NCBI GenBank assembly: GCA_964406005.1
Contig: CAYOPZ010000015.1
Span: 1 to 64,000 of the forward strand
Direction of reading: 5' to 3'
Length of the DNA stretch: 64,000 bases
Source: CAYOPZ01 sp964406005
GTDB taxonomy: Bacteria; Bacteroidota; Bacteroidia; Bacteroidales; SM23-62
Shown here: positions 32,642 to 41,295 of the stretch, one piece after another
Layout of the letters: each line of letters begins with the position of its first letter
Numbering within the stretch: position 1 is the first letter of the stretch
Notes under the pieces: model-generated
Told to the model about the DNA's origin: nothing
Databases searched by the model: none
What the model saw: only the letters and a program-made list of their open reading frames with translations
Made by a program: the position numbers and the translations under genes

Positions 32642-33307
32642 ATGCTGGCAAAAGACCTCATATCCGATGTGGTTCCCGCTCTGAAAACCTCAGATACGGG
32701 ATTGCAGGCACTTTCGTGGATGGATATATTCCGTATATCGCATCTGCCCATTGTGAATAACATGGAATTTCTCGGGCTTATATCTGACAAGGACATATAC
32801 GATCTGAATATGGCCGAGGAACCCATCGGGAATCACAAACTGTCGCTTTTCAGTCCCTATGTATTCATGGACCAGCATATCTACGAGGTAATTGAGATTG
32901 TTTCCCGGCTGGAATTAACGGTGGTCCCGGTGCTCGATAAGGACAACCACTATCTGGGATTGATCACCCTGAACGACCTGCTTCAGCGATTCGCCAATCT
33001 TTCCGCATTAAAGCAACCCGGAGGCATCATTGAGCTTGAACTCAATGTGAATGACTATACCCTGACCCAGATTTCACAGATCGTCGAAAGCAACGACGCC
33101 AGGATACTCAGCATGTATGTATCTTCACCGGAAGATTCCACAAAGATGAATATCACACTGAAGGTAAATACGACAGACATCACATCCATTGTCCAGACTT
33201 TCAACCGGTACAATTATTCCATCAAGGCATCCTACATGGATAGTGATGAACTGGAAAGCCTGTTGAATAACAGGTATGAAGCTTTCATGAAGTATTTGAG
33301 CATATAG
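32642..33307 (+). CDS. CBS-domain protein with C-terminal ACT-like region
   Basis: 221 residues, cytoplasmic. Two CBS modules occupy residues 1-60 (MLAKDLISDVVPALKTSDTG, FRISHLPIVNN) and 72-125 (ISRL-type VVPVLDKDNHYLGLITLNDLL), followed by an ACT-like region from about 135 (IELELNVNDYTLTQISQIVE and MNITLKVNTTDITSIVQTF). CBS pairs bind adenine nucleotides; the combination resembles AcuB-type regulators. It precedes nadK by 28 bases, a position conserved in Bacteroidota, so a role connected to nucleotide sensing near NADP synthesis is plausible but not shown. Confidence 0.85.
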   Translation: MLAKDLISDVVPALKTSDTGLQALSWMDIFRISHLPIVNNMEFLGLISDKDIYDLNMAEEPIGNHKLSLFSPYVFMDQHIYEVIEIVSRLELTVVPVLDKDNHYLGLITLNDLLQRFANLSALKQPGGIIELELNVNDYTLTQISQIVESNDARILSMYVSSPEDSTKMNITLKVNTTDITSIVQTFNRYNYSIKASYMDSDELESLLNNRYEAFMKYLSI

Positions 33308-33335
33308 TCGAATAACGAATAGAACCCTCATCATT

Positions 33336-34214
33336 GTGAAAATTGCCATCTACGGGAGGCCCGTCAGCAGCGGTTTTGAGAAAATCATTTCAAGACTCTT
33401 CGAACGTCTGGAGAACAAAAAGGCCGAGGTTTTCGTATACAGGCCCTTTTATGATTTTCTTGTTTCCCGGGAAAAACTGAAATTCAATATCAAGGGTTTG
33501 TTCAACACCCACGAGGACATCATCGGAAATGCGGAACTTATGTTCAGCCTGGGGGGAGACGGTACCTTTCTGGAGGCGGTTTGCATCGTTCAGGATTATG
33601 GCATTCCCATCGTTGGAATCAATACGGGGAGGCTGGGATTTCTTGCGGATATTTCGCCCGAACATGTCGAGTCTGCGATTGACATCATATTGAAGGCAGA
33701 GTATAAGCTTGAACAGAGATCGCTTGTACAGCTCGAACTCACGGAGGGGAAATGGGACGGATTTGCCTGCGCCTTAAATGAGATCAGCATACAGAAACGC
33801 AATTCGACCATGATCACCATCCACACCTTCCTGAACGATGTCCACCTGAATTCATACTGGGCCGACGGGCTGATCATTTCAACACCTACCGGTTCGACGG
33901 CTTATTCCATGAGTGTTGGCGGCCCCATTGTAAGCCCTGATTCTCACAATTTTATCATTTCTCCCCTGGCACCCCACAACCTTACTGTCCGTCCCGTAAT
34001 CGTGCCCGACAACAATCTGATCCGGATAGAAGTTGAGAGCCGTGACGACTCTTTTCTCCTGGCATTGGATTCCCGTACCGGGATTGTCAAAAGCAATGTC
34101 CGGCTGTTGATGAAACGGGCGGATTTTACCATCAAGACTTTACGTATCCGTGATGCCACCTTCTATGATACCTTGCGTCACAAGTTGATGTGGGGCGTCG
34201 ATAAACGCAATTGA
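33336..34214 (+). CDS. nadK: NAD kinase
   Basis: 292 residues. It phosphorylates NAD+ to NADP+. Hallmarks: SLGGDGTFLEAV near 70, NTGRLGFLADIS, and TPTGSTAYSMSVGGPIV near 190, with the family C-terminus. The start is GTG at 33336 (reads MKIAIYGRP); no ATG lies nearby in frame. It follows the CBS gene and is followed by the PorG-like genes after a TAAATTTG box at 34236. Length is standard for the bacterial enzyme. Confidence 0.95.
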   Translation: MKIAIYGRPVSSGFEKIISRLFERLENKKAEVFVYRPFYDFLVSREKLKFNIKGLFNTHEDIIGNAELMFSLGGDGTFLEAVCIVQDYGIPIVGINTGRLGFLADISPEHVESAIDIILKAEYKLEQRSLVQLELTEGKWDGFACALNEISIQKRNSTMITIHTFLNDVHLNSYWADGLIISTPTGSTAYSMSVGGPIVSPDSHNFIISPLAPHNLTVRPVIVPDNNLIRIEVESRDDSFLLALDSRTGIVKSNVRLLMKRADFTIKTLRIRDATFYDTLRHKLMWGVDKRN

Positions 34215-34235
34215 TCCGGATTCATGAATATTTGC

Positions 34236-34243
34236 TAAATTTG
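34236..34243 (+). promoter_or_regulatory. -7 box TAAATTTG before the barrel genes and uppS-bamA block
   Basis: Exact TAnnTTTG match 19 bases before the ATG at 34262. It could supply transcription to the run from the first barrel gene through murI. Confidence 0.5.
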
Positions 34244-34261
34244 TTGGAATGATTGACAGGT

Positions 34262-35044
34262 ATGCTTAAGCGGAGCCTTCCATATTTGCTGATATTGGGT
34301 TTATGCCTGCCGGGGAAGGCCGATGCACAGCGATGGAAGCTCCGCAGATATGAAGGGATCTTCGGTGTGGGGTTCAGCAGTTATTTCGGGGATATTGGAG
34401 GATCCGCAAGCACAGACAACTGGTTCGGGGTAAAAGACGTCTCAATAAAAAGCACCCGGCCCTCGTTCTATCTGGGAGCACGGTATAAGATAAGGGAAAA
34501 TGTAAGTGTGAAATTGAATCTCAGCTACGGGTTCATTTCGGGAAATGACGTAGGATCGAAGAATGAGTCAAGGGGTTTTTCTTTCTATACACAGCTGTTT
34601 GAACCCGGTGTTCAGGCTGAATACTCGATTGTATCAGAAGAACAAAGGACACGGTCAAATGCATTGTTCAATAAAAGGGGCATGCTTAACAATTATTCCC
34701 AAATCAACTTATATTTGTATGCTGGGATCGGGGCGGTGGTCGGCTGGACAAAGCCAAATGATGCGATAATGGCATCCGTAAATTATGATCCGGATTATTC
34801 CAGGTCCGGAATGATATTCCCGGCAGGGATCGGATTCAAGTATGTGTTGAGCGATACCTGGTCACTGGGTGCTGAATTCGGGGTACGATGGACCACAACC
34901 GACCATCTGGATGCTTACACATCACCGTGGTCAAAGGCAAACGATTTATACTATGTGGGTATAATCAATGGGATTTACAGAATCAAAACCTCAAGGACCG
35001 GAGTTCCGATTTTGTTCGGACCGGAAAGAAGATCATTATTATAG
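34262..35044 (+). CDS. outer-membrane beta-barrel protein, PorG-like
   Basis: 260 residues from ATG at 34262; a TTG at 34253 would add three residues. Signal peptide about 1-21 (LLILGLCLPGKADAQ). The mature part begins with GIFGVGFSSYFGDIGG, the pattern of small DUF6089/PorG-related barrels, and has repeated strands with FYLGARYKIRENVSV and YVLSDTWSLGAEFGVRW. It directly precedes a second barrel of the same kind. PorG is a T9SS component in Porphyromonas, encoded just before uppS and bamA. Which of the two here does that work cannot be told for certain, though the second is closer in length and motif. Confidence 0.75.
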   Translation: MLKRSLPYLLILGLCLPGKADAQRWKLRRYEGIFGVGFSSYFGDIGGSASTDNWFGVKDVSIKSTRPSFYLGARYKIRENVSVKLNLSYGFISGNDVGSKNESRGFSFYTQLFEPGVQAEYSIVSEEQRTRSNALFNKRGMLNNYSQINLYLYAGIGAVVGWTKPNDAIMASVNYDPDYSRSGMIFPAGIGFKYVLSDTWSLGAEFGVRWTTTDHLDAYTSPWSKANDLYYVGIINGIYRIKTSRTGVPILFGPERRSLL

Positions 35045-35705
35045 TGTAATCCTGTCGGGGTTATTTCTTATATTTTTTTTGGGCTTTCCAAAGCAATCCA
35101 TTCAGGCACAGCCCAAATCCGATCTCGGACTGATGGGAGGAACCATGTATTATATGGGGGATCTGAATTTTACCAGGCATTTCCAGATGCCTTCCGCAGC
35201 AGGTGGAGCACTCATTCGCTACAACCTGAATCCGAGGAATGCATTCCGTTTCAGCTGCATTTACGGATCTCTCAGAGGCGGTGATGCCCTGCTCAATGAT
35301 GATTATTACTCCATAAGCAGTTTCAGGACAGCCATACTTGACTTTGCCTTTTCCACGGAATTCAATTTCAGGACCTATAAAACCAGCAGTATAAGGAAGG
35401 AACGCTATACTCCGTATGTTACGGGAGGGATCGTATACAGCGCTGTGGTGGCTTCTGACGTGCGTGCAGAACATACAAGCGCACTGGCTTTCGGAGGAGG
35501 TTTCAAGTACAATCTGACGGCACGTCTGGGTGCGGGTGTTGAATGGACATTCCGGAAAGCATTTAATGACTATCTGGATGGTGTGGGGAATACGGGACAG
35601 GAAAATAATGTATTTTTTCACAATAAAGACTGGTATTCGATAGTTGGATTATTTATTACCTATAATATTTTTGGCTGGAAGGAACGTTGCCCGGCATATG
35701 ATTAG
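34968..35705 (+). CDS. porG: PorG-family (DUF6089) T9SS-linked barrel protein
   Basis: 245 residues if the ATG at 34968 is used, which overlaps the preceding gene by 77 bases; the signal peptide would then sit at about 27-47 (VILSGLFLIFFLGF) behind a long polar n-region, so a non-ATG start near 35046-35060 is possible. The mature part LGLMGGTMYYMGDLNFTRHF, then GGALIRYNLNPRNAFRFS and YTPYVTGGIVYS, matches PorG/DUF6089. In Porphyromonas PorG associates with the PorK/PorN ring of T9SS. The order porG-uppS-bamA-skp-skp is the conserved one. It precedes uppS by 12 bases. Confidence 0.8.
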   Translation: MGFTESKPQGPEFRFCSDRKEDHYYSVILSGLFLIFFLGFPKQSIQAQPKSDLGLMGGTMYYMGDLNFTRHFQMPSAAGGALIRYNLNPRNAFRFSCIYGSLRGGDALLNDDYYSISSFRTAILDFAFSTEFNFRTYKTSSIRKERYTPYVTGGIVYSAVVASDVRAEHTSALAFGGGFKYNLTARLGAGVEWTFRKAFNDYLDGVGNTGQENNVFFHNKDWYSIVGLFITYNIFGWKERCPAYD

Positions 35706-35717
35706 TCAGGCAGAAAG

Positions 35718-36467
35718 ATGGAAAGCGATTTAAAAGATCAGATCGACAGGAATAAATTGCCCAGGCATATTGCCATCATTATGGACGGGAATGGCCGGTG
35801 GGCCAAGAAAAAGGGGAACGAAAGGATATTCGGGCATAAAAACGCAATCAGGGCCGTGCGTGATACCGTGGAAGCAGCCGCGGAACTGGAAGTGGAATAC
35901 CTCACCCTGTACGCCTTTTCAACCGAAAACTGGAACCGCCCGCGTACTGAAATAGATGCCCTGATGTCCCTTCTTGTAACCACCCTGGACAAGGAAACGG
36001 ATAACCTGATGGAGAACAATATCAGGCTGACGTCTATTGGAGATACGGACAGCCTGCCTCACAAGGTCAAGAGATATCTGCAGCAGGCCGTTCAAATGAC
36101 CTCCGGCAACACGGGAATGAACCTGGCACTTGCCCTTAGCTATTCAGGCCGGTGGGAAATACTCGATGCACTGAAATCCATCGCCCGGAAGGTTGAATCG
36201 GGAGAACTTGATGCAGGGGATCTGAACTGTGAACATATTTCGGATATGTTACAGACAAGGGATATGCCGGATCCTGAGCTGCTGATCAGAACAAGCGGGG
36301 AATTCAGAATAAGTAATTTCCTCCTGTGGCAGATTGCATATGCCGAGTTGTATTTCACAAACACCCTCTGGCCGGACTTTACCAAGGATGACCTTTACCG
36401 TGCGATATGCAATTTCCAGAAAAGGGAGAGAAGGTTCGGTATGATCAGTGAGCAGGTAGTCTCCTAA
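35718..36467 (+). CDS. uppS: isoprenyl transferase (undecaprenyl diphosphate synthase)
   Basis: 249 residues, cis-prenyltransferase that makes undecaprenyl diphosphate, the lipid carrier for peptidoglycan and O-antigen. Motifs: IAIIMDGNGRWAKKKG with catalytic Asp, the GHKNAIRAVRDTVEAA block, LYAFSTENWNRP, and RTSGEFRISNFLLWQIAYAE near the end. ATG at 35718. It lies between the barrel gene and bamA (12 bases upstream of bamA), linking envelope lipid supply with outer-membrane protein assembly in one transcription unit. Confidence 0.96.
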   Translation: MESDLKDQIDRNKLPRHIAIIMDGNGRWAKKKGNERIFGHKNAIRAVRDTVEAAAELEVEYLTLYAFSTENWNRPRTEIDALMSLLVTTLDKETDNLMENNIRLTSIGDTDSLPHKVKRYLQQAVQMTSGNTGMNLALALSYSGRWEILDALKSIARKVESGELDAGDLNCEHISDMLQTRDMPDPELLIRTSGEFRISNFLLWQIAYAELYFTNTLWPDFTKDDLYRAICNFQKRERRFGMISEQVVS

Positions 36468-36479
36468 ATATTCAGAGGC

Positions 36480-38972
36480 ATGGGCAGGAAACAAATAATC
36501 ATTTTATCTCTTTTCATCCTCGCAGGGATTGGAGGGCTTGCACAGGAACCCGATTACGATTCGCTTCCCGTGATGGATTATGCATCCCCCCGCAGTTACG
36601 AGATCGCCGACATTACCGTATCGGGGGTGGAATTCCTTCAGCCTGCAGTACTTATTTCCATCTCCGGGCTGAAAGTTGGCAACAGGATCACGGTGCCGGG
36701 TGATGACATTACCGGGGCAATCCGGAAATTCTGGGAGCAGGGGCTTTTTTCAGATGTAAAGATCGCCGCTACAAAGGTGGAAGCGGGTAAGATCTGGCTG
36801 GACATCTACCTGAGGGAACAGCCCAGGCTCTCACGCCTGACAATCGAAGGTCTGAGCAAGACAGAAACACAGGATCTGGTGGAGGTCCTGAACATCAGGA
36901 TCGGCAGGCAGGTGACAACGGATCTTCTCAACAACACCGAGCGTATTATTAAGGACAATTATATCGATAAGGGGTTTTTTAATACACAGGTGAACATGGT
37001 CCAGGTAAAGGATACGCTGCGGCCCAATTCCGTGGAATTGAAGGTGAATGTGAATAAGAACAAGCGCATCAAGATTGATGATATTCTTTTTGAGGGCAAC
37101 CGTGTATATGATGATGCCCGCCTCAGGCGAGTCATGAAGAATACAAAAAGAGTCAACATGAACATATTCAAGGGCTCGAAATACATCCTGGACAAATACA
37201 GGGAAGACAAGAAAAGCCTTATCAGTTTTTATAATGAGAACGGTTACCGGGATGCCAATATCCTCCGGGATTCCCTTTACAGGGTCGACCACAGGAATAA
37301 GGAAAGACTTTTTCTGAAAGTCTTTATAGAGGAAGGGAATAAATATTTTTTCGGGGACATCAGATGGATCGGGAATACGATCTATCCGGATGAAGTGCTG
37401 AATACCTACCTGGGCATTAATAATGGGGATGTGTTCGATCAGACCCTGCTGGACAACAGGCTTGAGATTGATGAGGATGCAGTCAGTTCGCTCTATCTTG
37501 ACAACGGCTATCTGTTTTTCGATGTGGATGCCGTTGAAGTCAATGTGGAGGATGACTCCATTGATTTTGAGATGCGAATCAGTGAAGGCGAACAGGCCAC
37601 CATCAACAATGTGATCATCACCGGGAATACCAGAACCAATGAACATGTGATAAGACGGGAAATAAGAACCAAACCGGGAGACCTGTTCAGTAAGGCTGCC
37701 ATCATTCGTACGGTCAGGGAACTGTCACAGCTCGGTTATTTCGACCCGGAACAGATCGAACCCCTTCCCATACCGGATGTCAGGAACGGAACCGTTGACA
37801 TTGAATACAAGCTTGTTGAACGGTCCAGTGACCAGTTCGAGATATCGGGCGGCTGGGGAGCCGGCATGCTGGTAGGTACGGTCGGCCTGAGCTTTTCCAA
37901 TTTCTCCCTGCAAGACATTCTTAACCCAAGGGCATGGCACCCGGTACCGTACGGCGACGGACAAACCCTCAGCATACGTGCACAGTCCAACGGAAAATAT
38001 TACCAAAGCTATAATTTCTCTTTCGTGGAGCCCTGGCTCGGAGGCAAGAAACCCAACTCACTTGCATTGTCGGTTTTCAGGACCAGGACGAATAATTCCT
38101 ATACAATCTGGGATGCGGGAGATAAATCAATGAGCATTACTGGGGCTTCCGTAGGACTTGGAAGACGGCTCAGTTGGCCGGATGATTTTTTTCAGTTGTA
38201 CAATGAAATCAGTTTTCAGCAATACAACCTGCACGACTGGACGGGTTATTTCCTGTTTACCAACGGGAGGTCGAACAACATCAGCTTCAATACAACCCTT
38301 GCCCGCGCATCTGTCGACCAGACTATCTATCCCAGGCGCGGATCCAATTTTTCCCTCAGCCTGCAGCTCACCCCTCCTTATTCGGCATTCGGTAACAAGG
38401 ATTACCTGAATATGAGTGCTGATCAGAAGTATGAGTGGATCGAGTATCACAAATGGAAGTTTGCAGCGGATGTTTACAAGACTTTGGCAGGAAATTTGGT
38501 GTTGGCTACACGGGCCCGCTTTGGTTATCTCGGACATTACAACGATGACCTGGGTCCGTCGCCTTTCGAAGGATTTGATGTGGGAGGTGACGGTATGTCG
38601 GGATTTAACATTTACGGATACGACATCATCGCTCTGAGGGGCTACGAGAACAGTTCTTTGACACCTCTGGTGAACGGATTGAAAGCCGGGAATGTATATT
38701 CAAAGATTACCATGGAATTGCGTTACCCCATTACTTTGAAACCCTCGGCGGTTTTATATGTACTGGGCTTTCTGGAGGGAGGCAATGCATGGTACAGCAT
38801 TGATGAGTTCAATCCATTCCTTGTCAAGCGTTCCGCAGGTATCGGACTGAGGGCCTACCTTCCCATGTTCGGGTTACTGGGCATAGACTGGGGGTATGGA
38901 TTTGATCCGGTAAACGGCAGCTACAATCAAAGCCATAGCCAGTTCCATTTTACCATCGGACAGCAGCTGTAG
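36480..38972 (+). CDS. bamA: outer-membrane protein assembly factor BamA
   Basis: 830 residues. Signal peptide about 1-20 (IIILSLFILAGIGGLAQ). Five POTRA repeats run from about residue 40 to 440, for example YEIADITVSGVEF near 40 and NNVIITGNTRTNEHVIRREI near 380, then the 16-strand barrel (Omp85/D15 family), with GGWGAGMLVGTVGLSFSNFS near 460 and closing FTIGQQL. BamA folds and inserts outer-membrane proteins, including the PorP and PorG-type barrels of this window. It is flanked by uppS and two skp genes, as in most Bacteroidota. Confidence 0.96.
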   Translation: MGRKQIIILSLFILAGIGGLAQEPDYDSLPVMDYASPRSYEIADITVSGVEFLQPAVLISISGLKVGNRITVPGDDITGAIRKFWEQGLFSDVKIAATKVEAGKIWLDIYLREQPRLSRLTIEGLSKTETQDLVEVLNIRIGRQVTTDLLNNTERIIKDNYIDKGFFNTQVNMVQVKDTLRPNSVELKVNVNKNKRIKIDDILFEGNRVYDDARLRRVMKNTKRVNMNIFKGSKYILDKYREDKKSLISFYNENGYRDANILRDSLYRVDHRNKERLFLKVFIEEGNKYFFGDIRWIGNTIYPDEVLNTYLGINNGDVFDQTLLDNRLEIDEDAVSSLYLDNGYLFFDVDAVEVNVEDDSIDFEMRISEGEQATINNVIITGNTRTNEHVIRREIRTKPGDLFSKAAIIRTVRELSQLGYFDPEQIEPLPIPDVRNGTVDIEYKLVERSSDQFEISGGWGAGMLVGTVGLSFSNFSLQDILNPRAWHPVPYGDGQTLSIRAQSNGKYYQSYNFSFVEPWLGGKKPNSLALSVFRTRTNNSYTIWDAGDKSMSITGASVGLGRRLSWPDDFFQLYNEISFQQYNLHDWTGYFLFTNGRSNNISFNTTLARASVDQTIYPRRGSNFSLSLQLTPPYSAFGNKDYLNMSADQKYEWIEYHKWKFAADVYKTLAGNLVLATRARFGYLGHYNDDLGPSPFEGFDVGGDGMSGFNIYGYDIIALRGYENSSLTPLVNGLKAGNVYSKITMELRYPITLKPSAVLYVLGFLEGGNAWYSIDEFNPFLVKRSAGIGLRAYLPMFGLLGIDWGYGFDPVNGSYNQSHSQFHFTIGQQL

Positions 38973-39014
38973 GATTCCGTTAAAACATAATTATTCATAT
39001 TAAAATGATTTATA

Positions 39015-39530
39015 ATGAAAAGGTTCATTTCTTTATTCGGCATAATGTTAATAGGGGCAAGCCTGTGCCTTGCCCAGAAGTATGCATTTGTTGATACCGA
39101 ATATATTCTGGACAGGATACCTTCCTATAAGGCTGCCCAGGAAGAGCTTGACAGGCTGACCGAAGAATGGCAGCAGGAGATTGAAGCAAAGTACGGCAAT
39201 ATTGAAAAGATGTATAAGGATTTTCAGGCAGAGAAGGTCCTTTTAACCGAAGAAATGCAAACAAAAAAGGAAGAAGAGATCGTTCAGATGGAACAGGAGG
39301 TCCGGGACCTTCAGCAGAAATATTTCGGCCGGGAAGGCAACCTGTACAAGAAACGGGAAGAACTGGTCAAGCCCATTCAGGATGAGGTATACAGGGTGGT
39401 GAAGGAGATTGCGGCGGAAGGAAACTTTGCCGTGATTTTTGATACGGCATCGGGGGCGAACATGCTGTATACGGATCCGAGGTATGATAAAAGTGACGAA
39501 GTGCTTGAAAAGCTGGGATATAAGAACTAA
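39015..39530 (+). CDS. skp: OmpH/Skp-family periplasmic chaperone, first copy
   Basis: 171 residues with a signal peptide (about 1-20, cut after CLA). Strand YAFVDTEYILDRIPSYK, a long coiled coil with LDRLTEEWQQEIEAKYGNIE, and closing strand FAVIFDTASGANMLYTDPR are the Skp pattern. It would bind unfolded outer-membrane proteins on their way to BamA. It lies 42 bases after bamA, with a second copy 153 bases further on. Both copies and the protein at 14784-15401 share the fold but differ in coiled-coil sequence. Confidence 0.93.
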   Translation: MKRFISLFGIMLIGASLCLAQKYAFVDTEYILDRIPSYKAAQEELDRLTEEWQQEIEAKYGNIEKMYKDFQAEKVLLTEEMQTKKEEEIVQMEQEVRDLQQKYFGREGNLYKKREELVKPIQDEVYRVVKEIAAEGNFAVIFDTASGANMLYTDPRYDKSDEVLEKLGYKN

Positions 39531-39564
39531 ATTTTATTTATATTCGCAAAACATTTGGTATGAT

Positions 39565-39643
39565 ATGGATTCAGTTATGAAAGCGCCGCTGCAAATCCTG
39601 CTGCGCAGAATTCAAAGGCGGCTTATTTCATAACCGAATCCAT
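39565..39643. repeat. long palindromic element between the two skp genes
   Basis: Arms at 39565-39582 (ATGGATTCAGTTATGAAA) and 39626-39643 are complementary in 17 of 18 positions. The 43-base centre holds GCGCCGC and GGCGGC and the small palindrome CTGCGCAG, so the whole can fold into one long branched hairpin. It fills most of the 153-base gap. Its layout (AT-rich arms, GC-rich centre) is like that of 10603-10676, though the sequences are different. It may be a REP/MITE-like element or an RNA structure that sets the ratio of the two skp products. Confidence 0.6.
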
Positions 39644-39683
39644 AAAATGCACGATAAGGCAATTAAAAAAAACCAAGTAACGA

Positions 39684-40199
39684 ATGAAAAACCTACGGAA
39701 CCTTTTGCTTGTATCCCTGTTGCTTTTTACGGCTGAAGGGATGAACGCACAAAGCAGCGTTAAATTCGGGCACATCGATTCGAACGCACTGCTTTCCGCC
39801 ATGCCTGAAAGCGATAGTGCCCAGGCCCAGATTCAGAGGCTTTCCGACAATTACTCTCAGCAGCTGGACGAAATGAATGTCGAGTTGAATAAGAAATATA
39901 ACGATTATATTAACAACAGGGATACCTATACGGAACTCATCAGGCAGACCAAGGAATCCGACCTTAACGAAATGAATCAAAGAATACAGAATTTCCAGCA
40001 GAGCGCATCTGAGGACCTGCAGACAAAACAGCAGCAATTGTTTGCCCCCATCATTGACAAGGCCAATAAAGCGGTCAGGGAGGTTGCTGAGGAAAACGGT
40101 TTTATCTACATCTTTGATGTCAGCCAGGGAAACCCGATATACTTCTCGGATCAGAGTACCGATATACTGCCCCTGGTCAAAATGAAACTGGGACTGTAA
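39684..40199 (+). CDS. OmpH/Skp-family periplasmic chaperone, second copy
   Basis: 171 residues, signal peptide about 1-23 (cut after MNA). The layout repeats the first copy: strand VKFGHIDSNALLSAMPE, coiled coil (SDSAQAQIQRLSDNYSQQL onward to about 125), closing strand FIYIFDVSQGNPIYF. It carries more Gln and Asn than copy one. Both copies are usual after bamA in Bacteroidota; one may be specialised for particular barrels. It sits five bases before the murI start codon, so murI is probably translated from the same transcript. Confidence 0.92.
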   Translation: MKNLRNLLLVSLLLFTAEGMNAQSSVKFGHIDSNALLSAMPESDSAQAQIQRLSDNYSQQLDEMNVELNKKYNDYINNRDTYTELIRQTKESDLNEMNQRIQNFQQSASEDLQTKQQQLFAPIIDKANKAVREVAEENGFIYIFDVSQGNPIYFSDQSTDILPLVKMKLGL

Positions 40200-40203
40200 T
40201 ATT

Positions 40204-41013
40204 TTGACCCCATCCAGCCAACCCGTTGGTATTTTTGATTCGGGCGTCGGCGGGCTGACCGTTGCACATGCCATTAAAACCCTCCTGCCGGGGGAAAAGA
40301 TGATCTATTTCGGGGATACCTTTCACCTGCCCTACGGGGACAAATCCCCCGACTCCGTGCGTTACTATGCAAGGAGGATCGCTGATTTCCTGCTGGAAAA
40401 GAATTGTAAGATCATCCTGATTGCCTGCAATACCGCTTCTGCAAGCGCTTTTACCGAGGTCGTGGAACATGTCGGGCAAAGGGCCCTGGTCCTGAATGTG
40501 GTGGATCCTGTCGTCAGGGCAGTAACGGAAAAACATGCTTCCGGGAAAGTGGGTGTGATAGGAACCAAGGGGACGATCAGCAGCGGCACATACGAACAGA
40601 AGATCCGGCAAATGAGCCCCTTGCTTGAGGTACGTTCCCTGGCAACCCCCCTGTTTGTACCGATGATAGAGGAAGGATTTATCTTTGACGACATCAGCAA
40701 TGCCATCATAAAGGCCTACCTTTCCGACAGGCGCTTTCAGGACATTCATACGCTGATCCTGGGTTGTACGCATTACCCCGTCATCAAGAGACAGATCGAA
40801 GGATTCTTCGGGTTCCGCGTTGAAGTGATGGATTCCGGTCTTGCCGTGGCCAGGGACCTTCAGGACAATCTGAAGGAAAAGGACCTGTTCAGCACCGGAG
40901 AAACCGGTCCGCACGAATTTTATATTTCTGATTACACCCCTTTTTTTGAAAAGACATCCAAAATGTTTTTCGGGGAAGAGATCCGCCTCGGACTCCTGAA
41001 TTTCTGGAAATAA
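40204..41013 (+). CDS. murI: glutamate racemase
   Basis: 269 residues. It interconverts L- and D-glutamate for peptidoglycan. Active-site blocks: VGIFDSGVGGL with Asp near 12, the first catalytic Cys in IACNTASASAF near 75, and the second in ILGCTHYPVIK near 185. The start is TTG at 40204, four bases after the skp stop; the first ATG in frame (around codon 33) lies beyond the DSGVGG motif, so a non-ATG start is needed. Closing the uppS-bamA-skp-skp block, it links wall and outer-membrane synthesis. Confidence 0.95.
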   Translation: MTPSSQPVGIFDSGVGGLTVAHAIKTLLPGEKMIYFGDTFHLPYGDKSPDSVRYYARRIADFLLEKNCKIILIACNTASASAFTEVVEHVGQRALVLNVVDPVVRAVTEKHASGKVGVIGTKGTISSGTYEQKIRQMSPLLEVRSLATPLFVPMIEEGFIFDDISNAIIKAYLSDRRFQDIHTLILGCTHYPVIKRQIEGFFGFRVEVMDSGLAVARDLQDNLKEKDLFSTGETGPHEFYISDYTPFFEKTSKMFFGEEIRLGLLNFWK

Positions 41014-41158
41014 AGGTCCCGGGCATCCGCGTTATTTTTACTGTTTATAAATAGATCACATCCGGTCGACAGGCTGTAACATGTTCGGCTGCTTTTACGA
41101 TATACGGTTTATGTTTTAAAATATGATCCTCTCATTAACGAACAATGGTTAAAATCCT

Positions 41159-41166
41159 TAATTTTG
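41159..41166 (+). promoter_or_regulatory. -7 box TAATTTTG of the kor operon
   Basis: Exact TAnnTTTG match in the 282-base gap after murI. It predicts a leader of about 124 bases before the korA ATG at 41296, long for this genome and carrying the two structures listed next. The part of the gap before 41159 shows nothing notable. Confidence 0.55.
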
Positions 41167-41183
41167 TAATGAACTTCTTTAAT

Positions 41184-41199
41184 TGTCAATCCATTGACA
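41184..41199. promoter_or_regulatory. palindrome TGTCA-N6-TGACA in the kor leader
   Basis: TGTCAATCCATTGACA is a perfect palindrome apart from its central CC, lying about 12-27 bases after the predicted transcription start. It could be a binding site for a dimeric regulator; CRP/FNR-family proteins use sites of the form TGTCA-N6-xGACA. It could also fold as a small hairpin in the RNA. Confidence 0.4.
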
Positions 41200-41203
41200 G
41201 TTC

Positions 41204-41278
41204 AGACAAAACAGGCTGGCAGGTGTTTCAAAAGAGGTTGGCCCTCAGTGGCTGCTGAATTTGTCTTTTTAATTTTTA
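41204..41278 (+). terminator. attenuator-like stem-loop in the kor leader
   Basis: AGACAAA (41204-41210) pairs with TTTGTCT (41260-41266), with further partial complementarity inside, followed directly by a T-rich run (41265-41278). It ends 18 bases before the korA start. It has the form of a weak intrinsic terminator or attenuator inside a leader. The stem is imperfect and the loop large, so this is tentative. Confidence 0.3.
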
Positions 41279-41295
41279 ACATGTTATAGAAAGAA

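Noticed and set aside
32584..32826. Long N-terminal extension of pdxJ
   Set aside because: It would run into the divergent CBS gene, PdxJ proteins do not have it, and a -7 box at 32608 fits the shorter form.
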